Source: Methylovulum miyakonense HT12
GTDB taxonomy: Bacteria; Pseudomonadota; Gammaproteobacteria; Methylococcales; Methylomonadaceae
Assembly (NCBI RefSeq): GCF_000384075.1
Contig: NZ_KB913025.1
Coordinates: 124,220 to 188,219, forward strand
Direction: 5' to 3'
Length of the DNA: 64,000 nucleotides
The notes under the pieces are model-generated. The model saw only the letters and a program-made list of their open reading frames with translations. It had not been told where the DNA came from and did no database searches. Positions 47,879 through 58,125 of this stretch are shown piece by piece (position 1 is the first letter of the stretch; each line of letters begins with the position of its first letter). The position numbers were made by a program, and so were the translations under genes.

Positions 47879-49234
47879 TTATCGTCTGATGTTACGAGCA
47901 TTGCCCTTAAGGCCGCGCATCATATTCGCCATATTGCCGTTTTTCATTTTTTTCATGACCTTCTGCATCATCAGATGCTGCTTCAAGATGCGGTTGACAT
48001 CTTGCAATTCCTGGCCACAACCTGCGGCAATGCGTTTTTTGCGGTTGCCTTTGATCAAATCGGGAAAGCGGCGTTCCTGCATGGTCATAGAGTTGATCAC
48101 GGCAATTTGCCGCGCCAACATTTTATCATTCATTTTTTCTTTGATTTCTTGCGGCACTTTGCTCATGCCAGGCATTTTTTCCATCATGGAACCAATTCCG
48201 CCCATGCTTTGCATTTGCACCAGCTGCTCGCGCAAATCTTCCATGTCGAAGCCCTTGCCTTTTTGCATTTTCTTGGCAAATTTTTCGGCCTTTTCCTTGT
48301 CAACCTTCTTCTCGATTTCCTCAATCAGACCGAGGATATCGCCCATGCCCAAAATACGTGAGGCGATACGGTCGGGATAGAACGGCTCCAACGCCGAGGT
48401 TTTTTCGCCGACCCCAATAAACTTGATCGGCTTACCCGTGATATGGCGGATAGACAATGCCGCCCCGCCCCGCGCATCACCGTCCGCTTTGGTCAGGATC
48501 ACGCCCGTCAATGGCAGGGCGTCGTTAAAGGCTTTGGCGGTGATCGCCGCGTCTTGCCCGGTCATGCTGTCGACCACGAACAAAGTTTCAACCGGATTGA
48601 TCGCCGCATGCAATGCCTTGATCTCGACCATCATTTCATCATCGACATGCAAACGGCCTGCGGTATCGACGATGATCACATCCAAAAACTTCTTCTTGGC
48701 GGCTTCAATCGCATTTTGGGCTATATCAACGGGGTTTTGGAAAATTTCGCTAGGGAAAAAATCCAAGGACAGATCATTCGCCAAGGTTTCCAATTGCTTG
48801 ATCGCCGCCGGACGGTAAACGTCCACACTGACCACGCCAACTTTTTTCTTATGGTTTTCCTTCAGCCAACGTCCCAGTTTGGCAACCGTGGTGGTTTTAC
48901 CCGCGCCTTGCAAACCCGCCATCAGGATCACCGCAGGCGGTTGGGCCTTCAGGTTCAGCGTTTCATTCGCCTCCCCCATCACCTTGACCAATTCGGCCTG
49001 AACCAGCTTAATCATCGCCTGGCCAGGCGTCAGGCTAGATTGGACTTCCTGCCCTAACGCGCCAATTTTCACTTGTTCAATAAAATCGGTCACCACAGAC
49101 AGTGCGACATCAGCCTCCAGCAAGGCCATGCGCACTTCGCGCAAAGCGTCCTTGATATTGTCTTCGGTCAGCCGGGCCTGGCCTTTCAGTTTTTTAAGTG
49201 TGTCGCTTAAGCGGTCGGTTAAAGTATCAAACAT
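47879..49234 (-). CDS. ffh: Signal recognition particle protein Ffh
   Basis: 451 aa, normal. N domain, GTPase domain with GLQGAGKTTTVAKLGRWL (G1), DTAGRLHVD (G3) and TKADGDARGG (G4), then the Met-rich M domain (MQSMGGIGSMMEKMPGMS, and MMQKVMKKMKNG) that binds signal peptides and 4.5S RNA. Targets inner-membrane proteins co-translationally. Divergent from the ypjD-type gene. Confidence 0.97.
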   Translation of the reverse strand: MFDTLTDRLSDTLKKLKGQARLTEDNIKDALREVRMALLEADVALSVVTDFIEQVKIGALGQEVQSSLTPGQAMIKLVQAELVKVMGEANETLNLKAQPPAVILMAGLQGAGKTTTVAKLGRWLKENHKKKVGVVSVDVYRPAAIKQLETLANDLSLDFFPSEIFQNPVDIAQNAIEAAKKKFLDVIIVDTAGRLHVDDEMMVEIKALHAAINPVETLFVVDSMTGQDAAITAKAFNDALPLTGVILTKADGDARGGAALSIRHITGKPIKFIGVGEKTSALEPFYPDRIASRILGMGDILGLIEEIEKKVDKEKAEKFAKKMQKGKGFDMEDLREQLVQMQSMGGIGSMMEKMPGMSKVPQEIKEKMNDKMLARQIAVINSMTMQERRFPDLIKGNRKKRIAAGCGQELQDVNRILKQHLMMQKVMKKMKNGNMANMMRGLKGNARNIRR

Positions 49235-49401
49235 ATCGGCGTTGTTATTCTTATAAGGATAAAGAAGCTATCCACAGGCACAAATGCGCTAGGACTATTT
49301 AACCTGTTATATTAACATAGCCTACGAGACCTTTGCACTTTGCCGTCATCGCCAAACCCATCCCGTTTACATCGTCTCCTCATCATCGCCCAAAAAAGCC
49401 A

Positions 49402-50199
49402 ATGATTTCCATAGCACTCGCTACTTTTGCAATTATTTCCTATTTGGCAAGCACGCTGTTCATCGTCCGGCAGATTCGCCAAAACACCTTACCACGCACG
49501 CCGATTTATCTGGCCTGGACGGCTGTTTGCGGGCACGCCGCCTTCATCGCCTCGGCGTTCCAACGACACCAGACCTTTAGTTTTAGTTTTTTTAGCACCG
49601 CCTCATTAGTGGCGATGATTGTCGCCTTGGTGCTGCTGATTGCCGCTTTGAACAAACCCGTGGCAAAACTCGGCGCCGTACTGTTTCCCATCGCCGCCAT
49701 CATGTTGGGGCTTGAGATTAACTTTGCCGACCCGGCGCAACACTTGTCACGCTACAGCTGGGGGATGACCACGCACATATTGGCCTCCATCATCGCCTTT
49801 AGCCTGTTAAATATCGCCGCCCTGCAAGCCGTGCTGCTCTACATCCAAAACCAGCAACTCAAAAGCCACCCGCCGAAGCGCTTTGTCCAATCGTTACCGT
49901 CGCTACAGGCAATGGAATCGCTGCTGTTCCAAATGATCGTTGCCGGCTTGTTTTTCCTGACGTTTTCACTGGTCAGCGGCTTTGCTTTCGTAGAAGACCT
50001 GTTCGCCCAGCATCTGGTGCATAAAACGGTGCTGTCCATACTGGCGTGGCTGATTTTTACCGGCTTGCTGCTGGGCAGGAAACTTTATGGGTGGCGCGGT
50101 AAAGTGGCGATACAATCGACGGTGTGTGGTTTTGTGTTGTTGTTGCTGGCTTATTTTGGCAGCAAGTTGGTGCTGGAATTGATTTTACACCGTTCGTAA
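49402..50199 (+). CDS. ypjD: Cytochrome c assembly-type membrane protein (YpjD/CcsA-like)
   Basis: A 265-aa inner-membrane protein with about eight hydrophobic helices, such as ALATFAIISYLASTLFIV, LILAWLIFTGLLLG-type and the C-terminal FVLLLLAYFGSKLVLELIL. The motif SRYSWGMTTHILASIIAF contains a conserved His, and HKTVLSILAWLIF a second, as in haem-handling CcsA/HemX relatives. The gene usually lies next to ffh in gammaproteobacteria, as here. ATG at 49402 is preferred over the TTG at 49333 because it puts the first helix at the N-terminus. Its 3' end overlaps the convergent alr end by 15 bp. Precise role not established. Confidence 0.85.
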   Translation: MISIALATFAIISYLASTLFIVRQIRQNTLPRTPIYLAWTAVCGHAAFIASAFQRHQTFSFSFFSTASLVAMIVALVLLIAALNKPVAKLGAVLFPIAAIMLGLEINFADPAQHLSRYSWGMTTHILASIIAFSLLNIAALQAVLLYIQNQQLKSHPPKRFVQSLPSLQAMESLLFQMIVAGLFFLTFSLVSGFAFVEDLFAQHLVHKTVLSILAWLIFTGLLLGRKLYGWRGKVAIQSTVCGFVLLLLAYFGSKLVLELILHRS

Positions 50200-51297
50200 C
50201 AAGGGGTTATCCCCTGCGCCGGCTTCGACCAAGCGCACCCGTTGGGTCACACCACACACCAAGGTATAAGGGATGGTGTCGGAACACAAAGCAATTTCCT
50301 CAACCGCCAAACCCTCGCCCCACAAAGTCACCGCATCGCCCGGCTTGGCATCGGGCTGGCTTGCCAAATCAACGGTGATCATATCCATGGACACCCGCCC
50401 GATCAGGGGCACGCGCTGGCCATTGACCAATACCGGCGTCCCCGGCCTGGCATAACGCGGATAACCATCACCGTAACCTATCGCCACCACACCCAAAGTC
50501 GTGTCCTGCCCACAAACCCAACGGCAGCCATACCCAACGGAATCACCTTTTGCCAAGGGCTTTACGGCAATCAGCCGTGAATGCAGCCCCATGACGGGTT
50601 GCAAACCCAATTGTCCGCCTGTGCTATCAGGGAATGGCGAAATGCCATAAAGCATCACGCCCGGACGCACCCAATCCGTTAACGCGGCTTGCCAGCCCAA
50701 GATGCCGGCGGAATTGGCAATGCTCCGTTCACCCGGCGCCCCTGCGACCGTTTGTTCAAATAGGGTGATTTGCGTCATCGTCATCGGGTCTTGCATGTCA
50801 TCGGCGTTCGCCAAATGTGTCATAAGGTTGACCGGCTGCCTGACTGAAGCACAGCGGCTTAGGCGCCGGTGCGCCTCGGGGAATTCTTTCGCATTGAAAC
50901 CCAAGCGGTTCATACCGGTATCGAGTTTCAGCCAGACGGCGATTTGCGCCTGTCCGGCATGCCGCTCCAGCAAACCCAGCTGGCTACCCGTATGCACCAC
51001 CGCATCCAATTGATAAGCCAACAAATCATCCAATTCTTCCGCACAAGTGAAGCCTTCCAAAACGGCAATACGGTTTTGCAGCCCGGCCTTGCGTAGGCGG
51101 ATGCCTTCCTGCACCCTCGCCACCGCAAACGCATCGGCGGCGGAGGCTAAAGTTTCGGCAACCCGCAACATGCCATGCCCGTAACCGTTGGCTTTAATGA
51201 CCGCCATGATCTTGGCGCCGGGGGCGCAGTCACGGACTTTTTGCAAATTGTGTTTCAGCGCGTTTAAATTGAGTACCGCATAAGCTGCAGGGGTCAT
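50185..51297 (-). CDS. alr: Alanine racemase
   Basis: A 370-aa PLP enzyme making D-alanine for peptidoglycan. AVIKANGYGHGMLRVA contains the PLP lysine, and the second catalytic residue (Tyr) lies in DSVGYGCRW. GRVSMDMITVDL is the C-terminal family signature. The ATG overlaps the dnaB stop by 4 bp, so the two form an operon, as in many gammaproteobacteria. Confidence 0.96.
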   Translation of the reverse strand: MTPAAYAVLNLNALKHNLQKVRDCAPGAKIMAVIKANGYGHGMLRVAETLASAADAFAVARVQEGIRLRKAGLQNRIAVLEGFTCAEELDDLLAYQLDAVVHTGSQLGLLERHAGQAQIAVWLKLDTGMNRLGFNAKEFPEAHRRLSRCASVRQPVNLMTHLANADDMQDPMTMTQITLFEQTVAGAPGERSIANSAGILGWQAALTDWVRPGVMLYGISPFPDSTGGQLGLQPVMGLHSRLIAVKPLAKGDSVGYGCRWVCGQDTTLGVVAIGYGDGYPRYARPGTPVLVNGQRVPLIGRVSMDMITVDLASQPDAKPGDAVTLWGEGLAVEEIALCSDTIPYTLVCGVTQRVRLVEAGAGDNPLLRTV

Positions 51298-52712
51298 TCG
51301 TAATCCTCGGCACTATAACTTTGCCCGGAAAAGTTTTCAAAACGGGTGTATTGCCCTAAAAAGGTTAGCCTGACCGTACCCAAGGGGCCGTTACGTTGCT
51401 TGCCGATGATGATTTCGGCAATGCCTTTGTCAGGGCTGTCTTCGTTATAGACTTCGTCACGGTAAACAAACACAATCAAATCCGCGTCCTGTTCGATCGC
51501 GCCCGATTCGCGCAAATCCGACATCACCGGACGCTTGTTCGGGCGTTGCTCCAGATTGCGGTTCAGCTGCGATAAGGCGATGACCGGCACGTTCAGCTCT
51601 TTCGCCAAGGCTTTTAGCCCGCGCGAAATGTCGGATATTTGCTGGACGCGGTTGTCGCCGCTGGACGGCGATTGCATCAATTGCAGATAATCCAGGACAA
51701 TCAGGCCGAGCTGCCCGTGTTCGCGGGTCAACCGGCGGGCCCGTGAACGCACTTCGGTAGGCGACAGCGCAGGCGTATCGTCAATGAACAACTTGGTTTC
51801 CGCCAGCAAATTAATCGCCGAAGTCAATCTCGGCCACTCATCATCTTCCAGTTTTCCGGTACGCACCTTATGCTGGTCGATGCGCCCCAAGGACGACATC
51901 ATCCGCATCGCCAACGCATCCCCGGGCATTTCCATACTGAACACGGCGACTGGCATATCGCTCTTGATAGCAATATTTTCCGCCATGTTCATGGCTATCG
52001 TGGTTTTCCCCATGGAAGGCCTGCCCGCCACAATAATCAAGTCGGCAGGCTGCAAGCCTGAGGTGAGCTGGTCAAAATCCGTGAATCCGGTCGCCGCCCC
52101 GGTGATATTGCCGTCTTGCTCAAACAGCGTCTCGATACGGTCCACCGCTTTGGCAAGCAAGGCCTTGATTGGTATGAAGCCGCCTTGGCCACGCTGTTTT
52201 TGCTCGGCGATTTTGAACACTTCCCGCTCGGCATTTTCCAAGAGCTCGGACGTTTCGCGGCCTTCGGGATTAAACGCCGAATCGGCGATGCCGGTCCCGA
52301 CATGGATCAATTGGCGCAATACCGAACGGTCGCGGACGATATTGGCGTAAGTGACAATATTCGCCGCGCTCGGGGTATTTTTTGCCAGCCAGCCCAAATA
52401 CGCCAGCCCCCCCGTGTCTTCCAGCTCGCTGACCGCCGCCAACGCCTCGGAAATGGTGATGATGTCAAACGGGGATTGCTTATTGGCCAGCTGCTCAATC
52501 ACTTTAAAAATCAGCCGATGGTCGCGGCGATAAAAATCCGTTTCCACCACCTTGTCGGCGACCGAATCCCACGTTTGGTTATCCAGCATCAAACCACCCA
52601 AAACAGCCTGTTCTGCGGGGATGGAATGCGGCGGGACTTTTAGCGCGTCCAAAGAATCGTCGTTATCGAACATATAATTACTAGACATGTCATTAATTTC
52701 AGCAGAATACAA
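51294..52712 (-). CDS. dnaB: Replicative DNA helicase DnaB
   Basis: 472-aa RecA-fold hexameric helicase. N-terminal helical domain (PPHSIPAEQAVLGGLMLDN), linker, then Walker A AGRPSMGKTTIAMN and LIVLDYLQLM, LSQLNRNLEQRPNKRP. A longer ORF start adds MYSAEINDMSSN; translation may begin at the internal ATG at 52688 (MSSNYMFDND). No intein is present. Confidence 0.96.
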   Translation of the reverse strand: MYSAEINDMSSNYMFDNDDSLDALKVPPHSIPAEQAVLGGLMLDNQTWDSVADKVVETDFYRRDHRLIFKVIEQLANKQSPFDIITISEALAAVSELEDTGGLAYLGWLAKNTPSAANIVTYANIVRDRSVLRQLIHVGTGIADSAFNPEGRETSELLENAEREVFKIAEQKQRGQGGFIPIKALLAKAVDRIETLFEQDGNITGAATGFTDFDQLTSGLQPADLIIVAGRPSMGKTTIAMNMAENIAIKSDMPVAVFSMEMPGDALAMRMMSSLGRIDQHKVRTGKLEDDEWPRLTSAINLLAETKLFIDDTPALSPTEVRSRARRLTREHGQLGLIVLDYLQLMQSPSSGDNRVQQISDISRGLKALAKELNVPVIALSQLNRNLEQRPNKRPVMSDLRESGAIEQDADLIVFVYRDEVYNEDSPDKGIAEIIIGKQRNGPLGTVRLTFLGQYTRFENFSGQSYSAEDYE

Positions 52713-52902
52713 ACGGCTTTTATAAACCTGGGCAGGAGGGATTTTGGAAGTTGCAGTGTAGCTTAAAAAGAAGCCAATGTGGCTTGGTTTCTATGGACAT
52801 ATTGCCCCTGACGGAAGGTAACAGTGGTTATTCTAAAATTTTTAAGGATAACATAATTACCTATGCCACCAATGAAATAAGCGTTATTTTCAAAATAATA
52901 GC

Positions 52903-52932
52903 TTGTTATGCCTGCATCAAAGCCTATATAAT
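52903..52932 (+). promoter_or_regulatory. Promoter of tRNA-Leu (TAG)
   Basis: -35 TTGTTA (52903-52908), an 18-bp spacer, and -10 TATAAT (52927-52932), 19 bp before the tRNA. A GC-rich discriminator (GCCGCG) follows, as expected for stringently controlled stable RNA. Confidence 0.7.
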
Positions 52933-52950
52933 GCCGCGTTCAATCAAAGT

Positions 52951-53035
<85 letters not shown>

Positions 53036-53047
53036 CTTAATTCCTTA

Positions 53048-53080
53048 AAAATGCCTGGCTTCATTGAAGCCAGGCATTTT
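53048..53080 (+). terminator. Rho-independent terminator after tRNA-Leu
   Basis: A near-perfect 16-bp stem (AAAATGCCTGGCTTCA / TGAAGCCAGGCATTTT) with one unpaired T in the loop and a T4 end. It separates the tRNA from tig. Confidence 0.85.
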
Positions 53081-53139
53081 CAGTTCTATTGAGGCTATCC
53101 GTCTCTAAAAAATCCTTATCAAATGCGTGGAGTAAAGAA

Positions 53140-54441
53140 ATGCAAGTTTCTGTCGAGAAGACATCAGAATTAAGCCGAAAAATGACCGTGAGCGTGCCTG
53201 AATCAGTAGTTCAGGAGAAAATGGCGACACGTTTCAAATCTTTAGCCCGCGAAGTTAAGGTCGACGGATTCCGGCCCGGCAAAGTACCGGCACACATCGT
53301 AAAAAAATTATATGGTGACCGTGTCCGCGGCGAAATCGCCGGAGACCTGATCCAATCCACCTACTATGAAGCCTTACAGAACCAAGCGCTAAAACCGGCA
53401 GGCCAGCCATACATCGACTCCGTAGATGAAAGCGAAGGCTTCAAATACACAGCAATTTTCGAAGTTTATCCAGAAATCCCATTGGAAGGGCTCGACCAAC
53501 TGGAAGTCGTCCGTAGCTTATCAAGCGTCGAAGAAGCCGATGTCGACACCATGATTGAAAAACTGCGCACCCAAAAACTGACTTGGACATTGGTTGACCG
53601 TTCCGCCCAGGAAAAAGACCGCATCACCATCAACTTTTCTGGGATTGCCGACGAAGAAAACTTCACAAATGGCAAGGTGGAAAATTATTCGGTTGAGATC
53701 GGCGCCAACCAAATGATCCCGGGCTTTGAAGAAAACCTTATCGGCCTTCAAGCAGGCGCAAGCAAAAACTTCACCACCACCTTCCCTGAAGAATACGGCA
53801 ACACCAAGTTGGCTGGTAAAACAGCTGAGTTTGAAGTCGACGTGGTCAAAGTTGAAGAGCCAACGCTGCCTGAAATCAATGAAGAGTTCATCAAGAGCTA
53901 TGGCCTTGAAGAAGGCACGATGGAATCATTCCGGGCCGACGTAAAAACCAACATGGAGAGGGAATTGGCCAATGCCCTGCAAGCCAGGCTTAAAAACTCC
54001 GTCATGGACGCCCTGTACGAAAAAATCCAAATTAGCTTGCCCAGCCCATTGATTAACGAAGAAGCCGAAAACCTGATGAAACCTTACATCGAAACGGCAA
54101 AACGGCAAAAACTGAGCCTGGAAGACTTGCAATTACCCCGTGACGTGTTTGAAGCGCAAGCAAAACGCCGCGTGGCCTTAGGCTTGATCCTGGGCGAAGT
54201 CATCCAAAAAAATGCCATCACCTTGGATGACAACAAAGTCCGCTCAACGGTTGAAGACATGGCAAAAAGTTATGAATCACCCGAAGAGGTCGTAAACTGG
54301 TATTATTCCGACAAAAGCCGCCTGAACGATGTCCAACAAATGGTTTTGGAAAACCAAACCGTTGAATGGTTGGTCGCCCAGGCGAAAGTTTCAGAAGAAA
54401 CCCTTCCATTTAGTGAAGTCATGGAAAAACACCAACGCTAA
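53140..54441 (+). CDS. tig: Trigger factor
   Basis: 433-aa ribosome-associated chaperone. ATG at 53140 has GGAG 8 bases upstream; the longer ORF from 53089 lacks a ribosome site. N-terminal ribosome-binding domain with the signature FRPGKVPAHIVKK, FKBP-type PPIase domain (KDRITINFSGIADEENF), and a helical C-terminal chaperone domain. Followed by clpP and clpX, the conserved order. Confidence 0.97.
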   Translation: MQVSVEKTSELSRKMTVSVPESVVQEKMATRFKSLAREVKVDGFRPGKVPAHIVKKLYGDRVRGEIAGDLIQSTYYEALQNQALKPAGQPYIDSVDESEGFKYTAIFEVYPEIPLEGLDQLEVVRSLSSVEEADVDTMIEKLRTQKLTWTLVDRSAQEKDRITINFSGIADEENFTNGKVENYSVEIGANQMIPGFEENLIGLQAGASKNFTTTFPEEYGNTKLAGKTAEFEVDVVKVEEPTLPEINEEFIKSYGLEEGTMESFRADVKTNMERELANALQARLKNSVMDALYEKIQISLPSPLINEEAENLMKPYIETAKRQKLSLEDLQLPRDVFEAQAKRRVALGLILGEVIQKNAITLDDNKVRSTVEDMAKSYESPEEVVNWYYSDKSRLNDVQQMVLENQTVEWLVAQAKVSEETLPFSEVMEKHQR

Positions 54442-54450
54442 GGATCATTT

Positions 54451-55098
54451 ATGTACAAACATTATGCAAGCAACCTAGCCAGCCAAATAGAAGCCGCCGG
54501 CGGCCTAGTCCCAATCGTAGTTGAGCAAACCGCTAGGGGCGAACGGTCTTTCGACATTTATTCCAGGCTATTGAAAGAACGCGTCATTTTCTTGGTCGGC
54601 CAGGTTGAAGATTACATGGCCAATCTTGTCGTCGCCCAGTTGCTGTTTCTGGAATCAGAAAACCCCGACAAAGACATCCATTTGTACATCAACTCACCGG
54701 GTGGCTCAGTCACGGCAGGGATGTCCATCTATGACACCATGCAGTTCATCAAACCGGACGTCAGCACCATGTGCATAGGCCAAGCGGCGAGCATGGGCGC
54801 GTTGCTGTTGACTGGCGGCGCAGCTGGCAAACGTTACTGCCTGCCGCATTCCAGGATGATGATACACCAGCCCTTAGGCGGCTTTCAGGGCCAGGCTTCT
54901 GACTTTGACATCCATGCACGGGAAATTTTGAATATCCGCGACAAGCTCAATAGGGTCCTTTCCCATCACACCGGCCAACCGCTCGAAAAAGTTGCGCTAG
55001 ACACTGATCGGGACAACTTTTTAAGCTCCAGTGACGCAGTGGCTTATGGCCTGATTGATAAGGTCTTGGCCAACCGCATCACTGCCGCTGAGCAGTAA
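54451..55098 (+). CDS. clpP: ATP-dependent Clp protease proteolytic subunit
   Basis: A 215-aa serine protease. Catalytic Ser in [11 protein letters not shown], His in [14 protein letters not shown], and the Asp in DTDRDNF. The N-terminal propeptide is visible. It starts 9 bp after tig. Confidence 0.97.
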   Translation: MYKHYASNLASQIEAAGGLVPIVVEQTARGERSFDIYSRLLKERVIFLVGQVEDYMANLVVAQLLFLESENPDKDIHLYINSPGGSVTAGMSIYDTMQFIKPDVSTMCIGQAASMGALLLTGGAAGKRYCLPHSRMMIHQPLGGFQGQASDFDIHAREILNIRDKLNRVLSHHTGQPLEKVALDTDRDNFLSSSDAVAYGLIDKVLANRITAAEQ

Positions 55099-55153
55099 CC
55101 TTGGATAGTTCGATGACCAGTACCGAGAGTACTGACGCTTGCGGGAGTCAATT

Positions 55154-56419
55154 ATGAGTATCAAAGACGACGATAAATTGCTTTATTGTTCTTTCTGCGG
55201 CAAAAGCCAGCACGAAGTCCGCAAACTGATTGCGGGGCCTTCCGTCTATGTTTGTGATGAATGCGTTGAATTGTGCAATGACATCATAAAAGATGAACTG
55301 GCGGATGAAACTGGCGGGTGGATAGGCAACACTGAGCTGCCCAAACCCAAGGATATAAAAAACGAGCTCGACAGCTACGTCATTGGCCAAGAAAAAGCCA
55401 AAAAAATCCTTGCCGTAGCGGTTTATAACCACTACAAACGCCTGCGCAACAAAAGCAAAAAAGACACCGTTGAGCTGGCTAAAAGCAATATCTTGCTGAT
55501 TGGCCCGACCGGTTCAGGCAAGACGTTGCTGGCGGAAACGCTGGCCCGTTTATTGGATGTGCCTTTTACGATTGCCGATGCCACCACGTTAACGGAAGCG
55601 GGTTATGTCGGCGAAGATGTCGAAAACATCATCCAGAAAATCCTGCAAAAATGTGATTACGACGTGGAAAAAGCCGAGACCGGCATCGTTTACATCGACG
55701 AAATAGATAAGATCTCCAGAAAAGCGGAGAACCCATCCATCACCCGAGATGTCTCCGGCGAAGGTGTCCAGCAAGCCCTTTTAAAATTGATTGAGGGCAC
55801 CATTGCTTCCGTGCCTCCACAAGGTGGCCGTAAACACCCGAACCAAGAGTTTTTGCACGTCAACACAGCGAATATTTTGTTCATTGTTGGCGGTGCATTT
55901 GCCGGGCTCGACCGTGTCATCAAAGCGCGGACTGAAAAAGGCGGCATCGGCTTCTCTGCTGAGGTAAATTCAAAAGACGACACCAAAAATGTCGGCGAAT
56001 TGTTTGCCGAAGTGGAAGCTGAAGACTTGATCAAATATGGCTTGATCCCTGAATTCGTAGGCCGTCTGCCAATAGTGGCGACACTGGAAGAACTGGATGA
56101 AGCCGCGCTAATCCAAATCTTGACCGAACCTAAAAATGCCCTAGTCAAACAATATAAACATTTGTTTGACATGGAAGGCACGGAGCTGGAATTCCGCGAG
56201 GACTCGTTAGGCGCAATTGCCCGTAAAGCCATGGAGCGTAAAACTGGCGCCCGCGGTTTGCGCACCATCGTCGAAAACATCCTGCTGAACACGATGTACG
56301 AACTGCCGTCCACAGACGACATTTCCAAAGTAGTTGTTGACGAAAGCGTGGTATTGGGGCATTCCGAACCGTATCTGGTTTATGAAGCCGAGCAGAAAAA
56401 AAACGGCTCCAATCCCTGA
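55154..56419 (+). CDS. clpX: ATP-dependent Clp protease ATP-binding subunit ClpX
   Basis: 421 aa. ATG at 55154 has GGGAG upstream; a longer ORF begins at 55139. N-terminal C4 zinc finger (CSFCGKSQ ... CDECVELC), Walker [16 protein letters not shown], Walker [14 protein letters not shown]-type loop [10 protein letters not shown] region. Unfolds substrates for ClpP. lon, often next, is absent; a stem GCCCCAC / GTGGGGC at 56443-56472 may end the operon. Confidence 0.97.
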   Translation: MSIKDDDKLLYCSFCGKSQHEVRKLIAGPSVYVCDECVELCNDIIKDELADETGGWIGNTELPKPKDIKNELDSYVIGQEKAKKILAVAVYNHYKRLRNKSKKDTVELAKSNILLIGPTGSGKTLLAETLARLLDVPFTIADATTLTEAGYVGEDVENIIQKILQKCDYDVEKAETGIVYIDEIDKISRKAENPSITRDVSGEGVQQALLKLIEGTIASVPPQGGRKHPNQEFLHVNTANILFIVGGAFAGLDRVIKARTEKGGIGFSAEVNSKDDTKNVGELFAEVEAEDLIKYGLIPEFVGRLPIVATLEELDEAALIQILTEPKNALVKQYKHLFDMEGTELEFREDSLGAIARKAMERKTGARGLRTIVENILLNTMYELPSTDDISKVVVDESVVLGHSEPYLVYEAEQKKNGSNP

Positions 56420-56488
56420 TAACGGCCGCTTTGCTTCCCTTAGCCCCACGGGTCTCCATAACCTTGTGGGGCCGGTTTGCTGGCATTG

Positions 56489-57121
56489 CTAATCCTTGCC
56501 AATCCTAAACCGGCACACACAATCCCCCTTCGCCATACAGCCCAACTGCTGCACTTCCTTTGCCAATAACGATGACATCAAGGTAAGGTCAAACTGGCAT
56601 AATGCGGGATATTGCCGGGCGACATCATGATAAATGCAGTTCCTGGCTTTGATAACTGGCTGCTGTGCCTCCGTATCAATTTCCTGCTGCACTTGGAAAC
56701 CCAACTCCGCCATAATGCGCAGGAGCTGCCGCAAACGCCCGTCGGGCGCTTTGCCGACAAACTGGGCCTTTAATTTATCCGCCAGTTTCCCGCCCAAGCG
56801 CTGCATATAAGCGCCAAATGCCTCTTCCCCCATCCCCTCCTGCAAATCACTGACAATTAATTCGGCAAACCAAGCATATTGTTTTGGAAAATAATTGATG
56901 CCCTTATCGGTAATGCCATAAATCGCCACCGGCCGTCCGGCGGTTTTGTTCGACGCCGTTTTCTTGATGTAACCCTCCCCTTCCAAAGCCACGAAATGTT
57001 GTTGTACGGCGGTCCGGGAAATATCCAACATTGCGGCTAGCGCATCTACGCTTAAACCTGTACGGTTTTCCAGTAACTGTTCAAGGATTTCATGTTGGCG
57101 GGAGCTAATTTTTTGCGGCAT
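56489..57121 (-). CDS. SufR-like HTH regulator with a cysteine-rich C-terminus
   Basis: A 210-aa protein. ATG at 57121 gives MPQKISSRQHEILEQLLENRTGLSVDALAAMLDISRTAVQQHF, a DeoR/ArsR-type winged helix. The C-terminus has a cysteine pattern C-x12-C-x19-C-x5-C-x-C (NCIYHDVARQYPALCQF ... GCMAKGDCVCRF) plus a His, suitable for a Fe-S cluster, like cyanobacterial SufR and related sensors. It is divergent from a truncated haemoglobin gene, so it may sense O2, NO or iron status and control that gene. No suf genes are nearby. Confidence 0.75.
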   Translation of the reverse strand: MPQKISSRQHEILEQLLENRTGLSVDALAAMLDISRTAVQQHFVALEGEGYIKKTASNKTAGRPVAIYGITDKGINYFPKQYAWFAELIVSDLQEGMGEEAFGAYMQRLGGKLADKLKAQFVGKAPDGRLRQLLRIMAELGFQVQQEIDTEAQQPVIKARNCIYHDVARQYPALCQFDLTLMSSLLAKEVQQLGCMAKGDCVCRFRIGKD

Positions 57122-57141
57122 ATACGTCCATCCTGAAACCA

Positions 57142-57176
57142 ATAAGTGGCCTATGATTATGCCATAAATTACTTAT
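57142..57176. promoter_or_regulatory. Candidate operator between the SufR-like gene and the globin
   Basis: ATAAGT at 57142-57147 and ACTTAT at 57171-57176 are inverted around GGCCTATGATTATGCC, itself partly symmetric. It lies in the shared 152-bp intergenic region, so it could bind the regulator. Confidence 0.3.
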
Positions 57177-57273
57177 ACAAGTTAAATATTGCACAAGAAT
57201 TTGCATTGGGATACACTTTTAAAAGTAAGCAACGGCTTGCATCAAAACTAATAACAATAAACAGGAGAAGACC

Positions 57274-57663
57274 ATGAGTGAGACGCAAGAAAGCCCGAAC
57301 ATTAGCCTATTTGAACAACTGGGTGGTGAAGCTGCGATTGATGCCGCAGTCGATATTTTTTACCGTAAAGTCCTGGCTGATTACCGTATCAACCGGTTTT
57401 TCGATAACTCCGATATGGAAAAACAAGCCGCGAAACAAAAAGCCTTTTTAACCATGGCGTTTGGTGGCCCCAACAACTATACCGGCACGGATATGCGCAC
57501 CGCACACGCGCACCTGGTTAAAATGGGTCTGGACGATAGCCACTTTGATGCCGTAATGGAACACCTAACTGCAACGCTGCAAGAACTGAATGCCCCAGAA
57601 GCACTGATAGCCCAAGTCACCACGATAGCCGAAGGCGCACGGAACGACGTGTTAGGCCGGTAA
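57274..57663 (+). CDS. Group I truncated haemoglobin
   Basis: 129-aa two-over-two globin. SLFEQLGGEAAIDAAVDIFYRKVL, RFFDNSDMEKQAAKQKAFL and AHAHLVKMGLDDSHFDAVMEHL are typical; the proximal His is the second His of RTAHAHL. Group I members bind O2 or NO and often detoxify NO. AGGAG lies 7 bases before the ATG. Preceded by the divergent regulator. Confidence 0.93.
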   Translation: MSETQESPNISLFEQLGGEAAIDAAVDIFYRKVLADYRINRFFDNSDMEKQAAKQKAFLTMAFGGPNNYTGTDMRTAHAHLVKMGLDDSHFDAVMEHLTATLQELNAPEALIAQVTTIAEGARNDVLGR

Positions 57664-58125
57664 ATCCACAGATAGGGGGAGCCTGCCACAAACCCTATTA
57701 GGCACAAGCGCCCCCACTTGCCCCGCCCTTACCTGAATGCCTTTCGGCTACTGGCAAGGGGTTGCCAATCCTGGGCAATGCGCCGCCTTGATGCGCCTTC
57801 GTCCATAAATGTCCAAACCGGACTCACCACCCCATTACCGGATAAGGTTAACAACGCAAGACGGGGGCTTCCAGGAAAATGGCGGGGCACGACGTGTAGC
57901 CCGTCCCTAACTTATAGATAGTTAAACGCCATCCCGGCAATGCTTGATGTCGCCATGGAACCCGTTCCGATTCCTACACCAAGCAATTAATCTGTAAAGC
58001 GAGATGGTTAGGCACATTGCCGTAGAGGATCCGTACAGGTAGAGCGTAGCTGTTGTTTTTTCAGAGACATTTATGTAAAACTGACTTAACATGCCTAAAA
58101 AACAACAACGCATCCCAACCACCAA
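57664..58125. other. Non-coding stretch before the DUF4062 gene
   Basis: About 460 bp. Short ORFs only, none with family or RBS. A moderate AT-rich stretch lies at 58060-58100. Confidence 0.55.

Noticed and set aside
57718..57921. 67-codon ORF after the globin gene
   Set aside because: No RBS, Arg/Pro-rich, no family.
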